Shown: positions 34,386 through 41,762 of the stretch, in pieces
How positions within the stretch are numbered: position 1 is the stretch's first letter
How the letters are laid out: every line of letters begins with the position of its first letter
The notes under the pieces: generated by a model
The model's input: the letters and a program-made list of their open reading frames with translations, nothing else
Told to the model about the DNA's origin: nothing
Databases searched by the model: none
Program-made: the position numbers and the translations under genes
Assembly (NCBI GenBank): GCA_052289195.1
Contig: DAWAJD010000004.1
Location: 17,855-81,854, forward strand
Origin: UBA4644 sp900555855
GTDB taxonomy: Bacteria > Bacillota > Clostridia > Oscillospirales > Butyricicoccaceae
DNA length: 64,000 nt
Reading direction: 5' to 3'

Positions 34386-34695
34386 AGCTGTCTCCTTTCT
34401 CCGCGTCGGCAAGGCAGCAGCGCAGCCGCGCCAGCTCCTCCTGATAGGCACGGATCCCCAGCGGGGTGACGGCATAGGTGCGCTTGCGCCCCTCCACCTG
34501 GATCTCCGTGATATAGTTTTGCTGCAAAAACCGTGCCAGAATGGTGTAAAGAGTGGCGGGCCCCAGCCGGAGCCTGCCGCCGCTGCGGCGCAGGATCAGT
34601 TCTGCCGCGTCTGTGCCGCAGAGCGGGCCCTGCTGAAAGGCCATCAAAACATAAAACATGGTCTCCGTCAGCGTCTCCATGGCTTTTTTCGGCAT
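34372..34695 (-). CDS. PadR-family transcriptional regulator
   Basis: 107 residues from ATG 34695 (GGAGGTG upstream). Winged-helix landmarks: ETMFYVLMAFQQGPLCGTDA, RLGPATLYTILARFLQQNYI, and RTYAVTPLGIRAYQEEL. The short C-terminal helix makes this the subfamily-2 type. It overlaps the DUF2812 gene by 14 bp and probably represses both through the palindrome just upstream. Confidence 0.92.
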   Translation of the reverse strand: MPKKAMETLTETMFYVLMAFQQGPLCGTDAAELILRRSGGRLRLGPATLYTILARFLQQNYITEIQVEGRKRTYAVTPLGIRAYQEELARLRCCLADAEKGDSYEDC

Positions 34696-34706
34696 GGCGC
34701 ACCTCC

Positions 34707-34738
34707 AATATCGTAACATGATATCAAGTAACGATATT
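34707..34738 (-). promoter_or_regulatory. Candidate PadR operator
   Basis: AATATCGT (34707-34714) and ACGATATT (34731-34738) form an inverted repeat 12 bp upstream of the padR start, with AT-rich promoter-like sequence between and beyond. Confidence 0.6.
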
Positions 34739-34775
34739 ATAACGCCTGTCTTTTTGCCTGTCAAGTGCATTTTCA

Positions 34776-34804
34776 TTGACATTTTCCGCCGCTGCGGCTA
34801 TACT
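34776..34804 (+). promoter_or_regulatory. Promoter of anion permease gene
   Basis: TTGACA (34776-34781), a 17-bp spacer and TATACT (34799-34804). Confidence 0.88.
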
Positions 34805-34841
34805 GCCATATTGGAGCGTTTTTTGGAAAAGGGGAGCAGAT

Positions 34842-35945
34842 ATGAGCGGGATCAAGAGCTTTGTAAAACAAAATCCGGTGATGTGCGTGGCGCTGCTGGC
34901 GGCTGCGGCCACGGCCTGCTTTGTGCCGCCGGACAGAGAATATCTGAGCTATTTTGATTTCCGGACGCTGACCTGTCTGTTCTGCGTGCTGGCAGTGATC
35001 TGCGCCCTGAAAAACATCCAGTTCTTCTACCTGCTGGCCCGCAAGGTGGTGGAGTGCTTCGGCAATTTGCGCCGGGCTATTATCGCGCTGGTCTATATCA
35101 CCTTTTTGGGCTCCATGCTCATCGCCAACGATATGGCGCTTCTGACCTTTCTGCCGCTGGGCTATTATGTTCTGCATCGCACCGGCAAGGAGCACTGCAT
35201 GGCCATCGTTTTTATCCTGCAGAACATCGCCGCAAATCTGGGCGGCATGCTTACGCCCTTCGGCAACCCGCAGAATCTTTATCTTTACAGCCATTTTCAG
35301 ATCCCCGGCGGCCAGTTCGTGGGCATCATGCTGCCCTCCTTTCTGCTGTCTATCGCGCTCATTACCCTGTGCTGCTTTCTGATCCCTCGGGATCCGCTGC
35401 AGCTCCGGGGAGAACGGGCGGCGCTGCCAAAGGGGCGGACGGCCCTCTATCTGGCGCTGTTTGCGCTGGCCATCGCCATCGTGTTCCGGGGCGTGCCCTA
35501 TTGGATCGGCCTGATCGTCATTCCGGCGGCGCTGCTGCTGGCCGACCGGAAGGCGCTGGCCATGGTGGACTATCCGCTGCTTCTGACCTTCTGCTTTTTC
35601 TTCATTTTTTCCGGAAATCTGGCCCGGATCCAGGCGGTGCGGGCCTTTTTCGGCGGACTTCTGGCGAAAAACACCCTGCTGGTCAGCGTCCTTTCCTGCC
35701 AGTGCATCAGCAATGTGCCCTCCGCCATCCTGCTTTCCCAATTCACGGAAAACTATCCTGCCCTGCTGGTGGGCGTCAATATCGGCGGCGTGGGGACGCT
35801 GATCGCGTCTCTGGCCAGCCTGATCACCTTCCGGGAATATCAGAAGCACAATCCCGGCACGGCGCTGCGCTATCTGCTGGTGTTTTCTGCCTTTAATTTC
35901 GCGTTTTTGTTCGTGCTGACGGGTTTTTCCCTTTGGATCGGATAA
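34842..35945 (+). CDS. Ion-transporter-superfamily permease (ArsB/SLC13-like)
   Basis: 367 residues, about ten hydrophobic helices. ATG 34842 is chosen for its AGGGGAG-type site. The paired re-entrant signatures of the IT superfamily are visible: ANDMALLTFLPLG and LGGMLTPFGNPQNLY in the first half, CQCISNVPSAILLSQF and VGVNIGGVGTLIASLASLI in the second. Substrate could be a carboxylate, arsenite or Na+/H+; I cannot tell which. Confidence 0.85.
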   Translation: MSGIKSFVKQNPVMCVALLAAAATACFVPPDREYLSYFDFRTLTCLFCVLAVICALKNIQFFYLLARKVVECFGNLRRAIIALVYITFLGSMLIANDMALLTFLPLGYYVLHRTGKEHCMAIVFILQNIAANLGGMLTPFGNPQNLYLYSHFQIPGGQFVGIMLPSFLLSIALITLCCFLIPRDPLQLRGERAALPKGRTALYLALFALAIAIVFRGVPYWIGLIVIPAALLLADRKALAMVDYPLLLTFCFFFIFSGNLARIQAVRAFFGGLLAKNTLLVSVLSCQCISNVPSAILLSQFTENYPALLVGVNIGGVGTLIASLASLITFREYQKHNPGTALRYLLVFSAFNFAFLFVLTGFSLWIG

Positions 35946-35960
35946 AATCGCAAAAAAGGC

Positions 35961-36120
35961 TTGCTTTTTCCAAAAAGTTTCGATACAATAACTTTTGCTT
36001 GAGGGAGTAGTCAGCGCGAAAGCGTTGCCTGTCAACACACTGACCGGGGCCTCCGGTCTGGCTTGCATTGAATGACGAGACTCATGCGCCGCAGCTTTGC
36101 GCGCGCATGCGTCTTTTTTT
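35961..36120 (+). promoter_or_regulatory. Promoter plus yybP-ykoY (Mn2+) riboswitch and terminator
   Basis: TTGCTT (35961-35966), 17 bp, TACAAT (35984-35989). The aptamer (about 35996-36087) has the L1 motif GGGAGTAG (36003-36010) and the L3-side motif GACGAGAC, closed by P1 GCTTGAG/CTCATGC. The 3' P1 strand also starts the terminator hairpin CATGCGC...GCGCATG with seven T (36082-36120), so aptamer and terminator exclude each other. In this class Mn2+ binding keeps P1 closed and allows read-through. The gene behind is a GDT1-type exporter, as expected. Confidence 0.87.
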
Positions 36121-36150
36121 ATCCGAAAACAAATCGGAAGGAGAATGCTT

Positions 36151-36828
36151 ATGCTGTTCTGGAAGATCCTTTTGACGGAGTTCATCGCGGAAATGGGGGA
36201 TAAGACCCAGCTGATGCTCATGGCCATGACCTCCCGCTTCAAGCTGCGGGATATCATCCTCGGCACGGCGGCAGCGGTGCTGGTGCTCAACGGATTGGCG
36301 GTGCTGGCCGGCGGCCTGGTCAGCGAGCTGGTGCCGGAATGGATCATCAAGCTGGTGGCGGCGCTGGCCTTCCTCTATTTCTCCTGGTCTTCCCTGAAGG
36401 GCGATGACGAGGAGGAAGAGGAGGCGGTCTCGTCGAAGAAGGGCCGTTTTGCGGCGCTTTCCGTCTTTGGGACCTTTTTCGTGGCGGAGCTGGGCGACAA
36501 GACGCAGCTCACCGCCATCACCTTTGCCGCCGATGCGGGCATGAAAAATGCGGTGGTGGTCTGGCTGGCATGTTCCGTCGGCCTGTTTGCGGCGGATATC
36601 CTGGGCATGCTGCTGGGGATGCTGCTGAAAAACAAGATGCCCGAGGGCTTTTTGAACACGCTGGCCTTTGTGATCTTTGCCGTCTTCGGCGTCATCACGC
36701 TGCGGGAGGGCCTGGCGATGCTGCTCACCGGCAGCCTGCCCCTCTGGATCACCATGGCGGCGGCGGTGCTGTTTGCGGCGCTGTGCTTTGTCACCGGGCA
36801 GAAAAAGCGCGGCAAAAAGGCCGTTTGA
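36151..36828 (+). CDS. TMEM165/GDT1-family cation (Mn2+) exporter
   Basis: 225 residues, six to seven helices. ATG 36151 lies 7 bp after AAGGAG; ATG 36145 is too close. The two family repeats each contain the signature E-x-G-D-K-T: EFIAEMGDKTQLMLMAM (about 10-26) and VAELGDKTQLTAI (about 111-123), joined by an acidic loop. Members export Mn2+ or Ca2+ in exchange for protons. Control by the upstream Mn riboswitch makes Mn2+ the likely substrate. Confidence 0.93.
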   Translation: MLFWKILLTEFIAEMGDKTQLMLMAMTSRFKLRDIILGTAAAVLVLNGLAVLAGGLVSELVPEWIIKLVAALAFLYFSWSSLKGDDEEEEEAVSSKKGRFAALSVFGTFFVAELGDKTQLTAITFAADAGMKNAVVVWLACSVGLFAADILGMLLGMLLKNKMPEGFLNTLAFVIFAVFGVITLREGLAMLLTGSLPLWITMAAAVLFAALCFVTGQKKRGKKAV

Positions 36829-36886
36829 GCCGGTCTGCATATCGTCTTTGCAATGTGCCCATACTACCAAGAAAAGGAGCGGTGGT

Positions 36887-38344
36887 ATGGGTACATTTTT
36901 CTTTCACGGAAGGATCTGGCGGGGAAACGGCGTGTTTGCCTCCGCCATGCTGGTGCGGAACGGGCGCATTGCGGCGCTGGGCACGGAGGAGGAGCTGCGG
37001 GAAATGGCGGCAGGCAGCGACCACATCGACTGTGGCGGCCGGGTGATGATCCCCGGCTTTCAGGAGGCCTGTCTCTGCCTGACGGCGGCTTGCTCTCCGG
37101 TGGTGCCCGGAGAATGCAGAGATTGGAGCTCCATCCGCCGGGCCTGTCTCCGTTGGCTGGAGGAGCATCCGAAAAGCGCAAAAAGGGGCCTTTATGCCTG
37201 TGTGCATTTCGGCGGCGCCGTGCCGGACCGGGGTGCGCTGGACGCCGTGCTGTCCGGCGCGCCGCTGGTGCTGGAGGATATCGCCGCCGGGGCTGCGGCG
37301 GTAAATACCTGCGGGCTGGAGCGGATGGAGCGGCGCGGCATCCCCGCGGCCTGCGCCCAATGGATGAGCTTTGATCAGGCGGGCAGACCCACTGGGCTGG
37401 TGCGGGGGCCGGCCTGCCGGCTTGCCATGGATGCGGCGCCGCACCTCTCCCAGCGGGAGCTGCGGCCCATGCTGGAGCAGATGCTGCGGCAGGCCGCGGC
37501 GCAGGGCGTCACCAGCCTGCAGAGCTGTGATCTGGGCCTGACGCTGCCCCACAGCGCCCTGCCGCTGCTGGAACGGATCTATGAGGAGGACGGCGGTCTG
37601 CCCCGGATGCAGTGCTTCCGCTGGCCTGCCGGAGGGGACCATCTGCCGCCCCGCTCCCACCTGGCAGAATCCGGCAGGCAGCCCACCCGGGGCGCGCTGC
37701 TGGCCATGCAGGAATGTGACCTGCTGAACTTCCGCCTGAGCCGGGAGCTGCTGGGCCGGCTCATCCGGGCCGCAGGCAAGAAGGGAATGCAGCTCTGGAT
37801 CCGTGCGCAGGGGGAAAGGCAGATGGAGGAGGTCCTGGAGCAGTGGGAAAAGCTGCCCTTCGGCCAGGGCAACCTGCAGCGGGCGGTGATCCTTGGGGCG
37901 CAAAACACCAGCGACGCCCTGCTGAAGCGTCTGGGACAGCAAAAGCTGGGCGTGGCCATGCTGCCGGCGCGGCTGGCAGAGGATCTGCACCGCTGGGGCG
38001 GAAGGCCGGGGGCGCATCCCTGCGCCGTCAAAACGCTGCTGCGGCTGGGGGCCCATGTGGGCTTTGCCGGGCTGGACGAATGCCGCCCCTTTGCCGGGCT
38101 GCAGGCCGCAGTGAGCCTGCCGGAGCCGGAACGGCTCAGCCGGGAGGAGGCGCTGGAGGTCTATACCAGCGGCAGCGCCTGGCTGCAGTTCAAGGAGGAT
38201 TTTCTGGGGCGGCTGGCCCCGGGCTATGCCGCCGATCTGCAGCTGCTGGACCGGGATTATTTCACCTGCCCCCGGGAGGAGATCGGGAGCATCCGTCCGG
38301 TGCTGGTGATGGCGGCGGGCAAGCCCCTGCTGCGGGAGATCTGA
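36887..38344 (+). CDS. Amidohydrolase-fold (YtcJ-like) protein lacking metal histidines
   Basis: 485 residues from ATG 36887 (AAAAGGAG upstream). The fold follows the amidohydrolase-3 group: GRIWRGNGVFASAMLVRNGRI, then VMIPGFQEAC. At the usual H-x-H metal pair (GFxDxHxH) it has Cys62-Leu-Cys64. HAIGD is replaced by RAQGE (about 306), and the later R-x-E-H-A by VILGAQ (about 335). Only the Asp of G-x-D-x-P seems kept (FAGLDECRPF, about 396). It is probably not a standard metal hydrolase. Confidence 0.8.
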   Translation: MGTFFFHGRIWRGNGVFASAMLVRNGRIAALGTEEELREMAAGSDHIDCGGRVMIPGFQEACLCLTAACSPVVPGECRDWSSIRRACLRWLEEHPKSAKRGLYACVHFGGAVPDRGALDAVLSGAPLVLEDIAAGAAAVNTCGLERMERRGIPAACAQWMSFDQAGRPTGLVRGPACRLAMDAAPHLSQRELRPMLEQMLRQAAAQGVTSLQSCDLGLTLPHSALPLLERIYEEDGGLPRMQCFRWPAGGDHLPPRSHLAESGRQPTRGALLAMQECDLLNFRLSRELLGRLIRAAGKKGMQLWIRAQGERQMEEVLEQWEKLPFGQGNLQRAVILGAQNTSDALLKRLGQQKLGVAMLPARLAEDLHRWGGRPGAHPCAVKTLLRLGAHVGFAGLDECRPFAGLQAAVSLPEPERLSREEALEVYTSGSAWLQFKEDFLGRLAPGYAADLQLLDRDYFTCPREEIGSIRPVLVMAAGKPLLREI

Positions 38345-38357
38345 CCTTCCTGCCCTA

Positions 38358-38386
38358 TTGACAAATCCCGCCCGGGCACTTATACT
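38358..38386 (+). promoter_or_regulatory. Promoter of folT
   Basis: TTGACA (38358-38363), a 17-bp spacer and TATACT (38381-38386), 10 bp before the riboswitch. Confidence 0.92.
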
Positions 38387-38395
38387 ATGGCCAAT

Positions 38396-38590
38396 GGCAG
38401 AGTAGATCTGCGCGTGTTCAGTGCCGGCGGGACGGGGAGTTGTCCGCCGGACGAAACGGCCCGTTTGGGCCTGCAGTGCGCACTTCGCATCCCGCTGCCG
38501 CGGACAGGAGACCGTTCCCCTGTTGCGGCGTTCTGCGCTTCAAACCGGAAGGAGGCGCAGGAGAGCTGCCAAAACAGAAAGGAAGGTCTT
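38396..38590 (+). promoter_or_regulatory. Tetrahydrofolate riboswitch with expression platform
   Basis: Aptamer 38396-38499: 5' GGCAGAGTAGATCTGCGCGT, inner GGGACGG, ACGAA, and 3' CGCATCCCGCTGCC, with P1 GGCAG/CTGCC. These are the conserved blocks of the THF class. Downstream, AGACC (38509) can pair with GGTCT (38586) just before seven T, with the folT ribosome site in the same arm. So repression by termination or by hiding the ribosome site is possible. Confidence 0.85.
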
Positions 38591-38596
38591 TTTTTC

Positions 38597-39178
38597 ATGC
38601 GGTTTTCCAGTCTCTGGTCGGGGGATTACTGGCGGCAGGCGCGGGACGCGCTGAAGCAGCCCCGGCTGCTGGCGGTGAGCGCGCTGCTGCTGGCGGCGTC
38701 CATCGCCATTGCCAGCGTATTTATCCCGCTGCCCGCCAATCTGCGGGTCTATTTCAGCTTTTTGCCCAAGGCGCTGTGCGGCGCGGTGTGCGGGCCGGTG
38801 TGCGGCGTTCTGTTCGGCGCGGCGGCAGACCTGCTGGGCTATATGCTCCATCCCAGCGGCGGATTTTTCTTCGGCTATACCCTTTCCTCCATGACGGGGA
38901 TGCTGCTTTATGGGCTGGGCCTCTTTCGGGCAAGGCTCACGCCGCGGCGGCTGGCGATCACAAAGCTGGCGGTGAATCTGCTGTGCAATGTGGGGCTGGG
39001 CGCCCTCTGGAGCGCCATGCTCTATCAAAAGGGCTATCTTTTCTATCTGGGCACCAGCCTGATCAAAAATCTGGCCCTCTGGCCGGTGGAGACGCTGCTG
39101 CTGTGGCTGATGTTTCGGACGCTCTGCCCGGTGCTGCAGAAGCAGGGGCTGCTGCCCACAGAGGAGAAAAAGGGATAG
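38597..39178 (+). CDS. folT: Folate ECF transporter substrate-binding subunit
   Basis: 193 residues, six hydrophobic helices. The S-component pattern is seen in VFIPLPANLRVYFSFLPKAL and GAAADLLGYMLHPSGGFFFG, typical of FolT. It binds folate and docks on a shared EcfT-EcfA module encoded elsewhere. Identification is strengthened by the THF riboswitch. ATG 38597 follows AAAGGAAGG; the long upstream frame runs through the riboswitch and is rejected. Confidence 0.93.
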   Translation: MRFSSLWSGDYWRQARDALKQPRLLAVSALLLAASIAIASVFIPLPANLRVYFSFLPKALCGAVCGPVCGVLFGAAADLLGYMLHPSGGFFFGYTLSSMTGMLLYGLGLFRARLTPRRLAITKLAVNLLCNVGLGALWSAMLYQKGYLFYLGTSLIKNLALWPVETLLLWLMFRTLCPVLQKQGLLPTEEKKG

Positions 39179-39188
39179 AAAGCAAAAC

Positions 39189-39222
39189 GCCGCCGCGTTC
39201 CTGAGAACGCGGCGGCTTGTAT
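39189..39222. terminator. Terminator after folT
   Basis: A 12-bp stem GCCGCCGCGTTC/GAACGCGGCGGC, a CTGA loop, TTGTATTT after it, and CAAAAC before it. Confidence 0.85.
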
Positions 39223-39242
39223 TTGGTTCGTGCGCAGTGCGG

Positions 39243-39557
39243 TCAGTCAAAGGTCCGCATCTTATAGTTGCAGAGGTGGAGCGTCTCCGCGCTGCCGTCG
39301 GCAGCAGTCCGGATGGCGGTCATATCCGTATAGTGGAAGGGGTCGCCATGGCTGCAGGTGGTGCCTTCTGTGATGACCCAGCCGTCAGCCTCATACTGCG
39401 CAAGGGTCTCCTGCCAGGCGGCCTTCGCCTTGGCGGCAGGAGTAGGCTCCGCCTGCTGCTCCGTTCCGCCCGCACCGCAGCCGGCAGCGGCCAGCAAAAG
39501 ACATACCGCCAGCAAAAGCGGCAAAAGCCGGAGAGGTCTGCGCTTGCCATCGATCAT
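39243..39557 (-). CDS. Small lipoprotein of unknown function
   Basis: 104 residues from ATG 39557 (AAGGAG upstream). The signal peptide ends in LLAAAGCG (Cys about 23). The mature part (AWQETLAQYEADGWVITEGT; DGSAETLHLCNYKMRTF) is a small alpha/beta domain with one Cys. No family recognised. It is single and minus-strand, ending next to the folT terminator. Confidence 0.78.
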   Translation of the reverse strand: MIDGKRRPLRLLPLLLAVCLLLAAAGCGAGGTEQQAEPTPAAKAKAAWQETLAQYEADGWVITEGTTCSHGDPFHYTDMTAIRTAADGSAETLHLCNYKMRTFD

Positions 39558-39648
39558 AAAGATACGCTCCTTTCTTGCTCCTGAAAACATATGCTTCCTG
39601 CTTTTGATTACTCAATATATATCATGAATGCCACCGAAAGTCAATCAA

Positions 39649-39680
39649 AAAAAACGCCAAGATTTTTTTGGCGTTTTTTA
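39649..39680. terminator. Bidirectional terminator after flavoprotein gene
   Basis: AAAAACGCCAA and TTGGCGTTTTT form an 11-bp stem with A- and T-runs at both ends, serving the minus-strand gene that ends at 39717. Confidence 0.85.
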
Positions 39681-39716
39681 TGCAAAATAAATATTTTGCT
39701 TGCTTTGCAGGGGCGC

Positions 39717-41093
39717 TTACTGCGCCTGCTGCTCCAGCAGATAGCGGGCCACGGCCACGCCGCTGGCAGACGCATGGGAAAGGGAATGGGTAACGCCGGA
39801 GCAGTCGCCGATGACGAAAAGGCCCTTCCGCCGGGTCTCCAGATGCTGGTCAATCTGCACCTCCATGTTGTAAAACTTGACCTCCACGCCATAGAGCAGC
39901 GTGTCGTCGTTGGCAGTGCCGGGGGCGATCTTGTCCAGGGCGTAGATCATCTCGATGAGCCCATCCAGGATCCGCTTGGGGATCACCAGGCTCAGGTCGC
40001 CGGGGGTGGCGGTGAGGGTGGGCGTCACGAAGCATTCCTGAATGCGCTTTTCCGTGCTGCGCCGGCCGCGCACCAGGTCGCCGAAGCGCTGGACCATCAC
40101 GCCGCCGCCCAGCATATTGGAGAGCCGGGCGATGCTCTCGCCATAGCCGTTGCTGTCCTTGAAGGGCTCGGAAAAATGCTTGCTCACCAGCAGGGCAAAG
40201 TTGGTGTTTTCCGTGTGCTTGGCCGGGTCCTCATAGCTGTGGCCGTTGACGGTGACGATGCCGTTGGTGTTTTCCGTCACCACCACGCCGTGGGGGTTCA
40301 TGCAGAAGGTGCGCACCAAATCTTCAAACTTCGCGGTGCGGTAGACGATCTTGCTTTCATAAAGCTCGTCGGTCAGATGGGAAAAGATCTCTGCAGGCAG
40401 CTCCACCCGGACGCCGATATCCACCCGGTTGGAGCGGGTGGGGATATCCATGGCTTCGCAGACGGATTCCATCCATTTGCTGCCGCTGCGGCCCACGGAG
40501 ATGACGCAGGTGCTGCCGGTGAAGGTCTCGCCGTTGGCGGAGATCTCAAAGCCGCCCTCCACGCTCCGGACGGACTGCACGGGGCAGTCGAAGTGGAAGT
40601 CCACCCGGTCCCGCATCTCTTCGTAGAGATTTTCCAGCACCACATAGTTGATGTCTGTCCCCAGATGGCGGACTTGGGCGTCCAGCAGGTGCAGGCCGTT
40701 TTCCAGACAGGTCTTTTTGATGGAGGTGTTGGCGGTGGAATAGAGCCGGGTGCCCTGGCCGCCGTGGGAAAGATTGATCTCGTCCACATAGCGCATCAGG
40801 TCCAGCGCCTGCTGCTTGCCCACATATTCATAGAGGGTCCCGCCAAACTGATTGGTGATGTTGTATTTGCCGTCGGAAAAAGCGCCTGCGCCGCCAAAGC
40901 CGCTCATGATGGAGCAGGCCTTGCAGCCGATGCAGGTCTTGATCTTTACGCCGTCGATGGGACAGCGGCGGCTGGCCAGCGGACGGCCCATCTCAAACAC
41001 GCCGATCTTCAGCGGCTTCTTCGCGCGGAGCAGCTCATAGGCGGTGAAGATGCCGCCGGGGCCCGCGCCAATGATGATGACATCGTAATTCAT
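39717..41093 (-). CDS. FAD-dependent oxidoreductase
   Basis: 458 residues from ATG 41093 (CAGGAG upstream). N-terminal dinucleotide fold YDVIIIGAGPGGIFTAYEL; the block CIGCKACSIMSGFGGAGAFSDG (split here by position, about 62-83) and the C-terminal FVIGDCSGVTHSLSHASASG complete the FAD site. It belongs to the HI0933/uncharacterised 'FAD-dependent protein' group of anaerobes. The substrate is unknown. A promoter and attenuator-like hairpin precede it. Confidence 0.9.
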   Translation of the reverse strand: MNYDVIIIGAGPGGIFTAYELLRAKKPLKIGVFEMGRPLASRRCPIDGVKIKTCIGCKACSIMSGFGGAGAFSDGKYNITNQFGGTLYEYVGKQQALDLMRYVDEINLSHGGQGTRLYSTANTSIKKTCLENGLHLLDAQVRHLGTDINYVVLENLYEEMRDRVDFHFDCPVQSVRSVEGGFEISANGETFTGSTCVISVGRSGSKWMESVCEAMDIPTRSNRVDIGVRVELPAEIFSHLTDELYESKIVYRTAKFEDLVRTFCMNPHGVVVTENTNGIVTVNGHSYEDPAKHTENTNFALLVSKHFSEPFKDSNGYGESIARLSNMLGGGVMVQRFGDLVRGRRSTEKRIQECFVTPTLTATPGDLSLVIPKRILDGLIEMIYALDKIAPGTANDDTLLYGVEVKFYNMEVQIDQHLETRRKGLFVIGDCSGVTHSLSHASASGVAVARYLLEQQAQ

Positions 41094-41131
41094 GATCAGG
41101 CTCCTGTTCTCATTCGCGATTTTCAAAAGAA

Positions 41132-41215
41132 AACGGCTCCATATCCCTTCGCAGGGATACAGAGCCGTTTGGTGTATCCTCATTTACCCTATCATAAAAG
41201 AAAAAGCGCTGTCAA
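41132..41215 (-). promoter_or_regulatory. Promoter and putative attenuator before FAD oxidoreductase
   Basis: Minus-strand TTGACA (41215-41210) and TAGGGT (41191-41186, with TG extension). In the leader, AACGGCTC/GAGCCGTT plus TATCCC/GGGATA (41169-41132) form a terminator-like hairpin followed by a T-rich run. An earlier GGATAC (41179-41174) can instead pair with GTATCC (41160-41155) and would break that hairpin. Confidence 0.6.
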
Positions 41216-41241
41216 GAGAAAAAAGAAAAATGAAAGAAAAT

Positions 41242-41628
41242 TTACACTTCTGCCCGCCAGAGCCCATCCCGGGAGCAGAAGGCATAGGCGGCCACGGGGA
41301 AGTCGCCCTCCAGACGAAACACCGCCCGGGGCGGCCCGGCCGGCGGCAGCAGACGGTATTGTCCGCCGTAGCGGGTCTGGAGCAGAATCCAGAGGATCCG
41401 GTGCTCCGGCAGGGAGGGATGGGGCTGGGCGCCCACCTCCACGGTGACGGTGTCGCCCTGCAGGCGCACCCGGGGCAGATGGGTCTCCGCGGGCTCGCCG
41501 CCCTCCGGGCCGGTCTTGGACAGCAGGACGGTCATGGGCCTGCCGCAGCAGCAGAGACAGCCCTCGCCCTCCCGCAGCAGCGCCGCCAGACTGCCGCAGC
41601 AGGGACAGCGGAAAAATAAGTGCTCCAT
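41242..41628 (-). CDS. Desulfoferrodoxin/superoxide-reductase-like protein
   Basis: 128 residues with GGGAGG before ATG 41628. N-terminal desulforedoxin-like Cys site: C8-x2-C11 and C26-C27/C28. The superoxide reductase domain keeps ligands H50, H70, H76 and C118 with exactly the family spacing (VGAQPHPSLPEHRILWI; AAYAFCSRDGLW). The fifth position, normally His in C-x2-H-G-L-W, is Asp121, and the Lys before H50 is Thr. It probably still binds iron but its reactivity may differ. Confidence 0.87.
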   Translation of the reverse strand: MEHLFFRCPCCGSLAALLREGEGCLCCCGRPMTVLLSKTGPEGGEPAETHLPRVRLQGDTVTVEVGAQPHPSLPEHRILWILLQTRYGGQYRLLPPAGPPRAVFRLEGDFPVAAYAFCSRDGLWRAEV

Positions 41629-41683
41629 GCCAAAGCCTCCCTTTTGCAAACAGCATATGCGCCGGGAGCCGCCATTATGCGTC

Positions 41684-41712
41684 TTGACAAAAAATCCGGG
41701 GACCGCTACAAT
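41684..41712 (+). promoter_or_regulatory. Promoter of M18 aminopeptidase gene
   Basis: TTGACA (41684-41689), a 17-bp spacer and TACAAT (41707-41712). Confidence 0.88.
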
Positions 41713-41762
41713 AGAAGAGGAAAAATCGTCCGCCTGCGGCGGACAGAATGGAGCGAAGAAGC

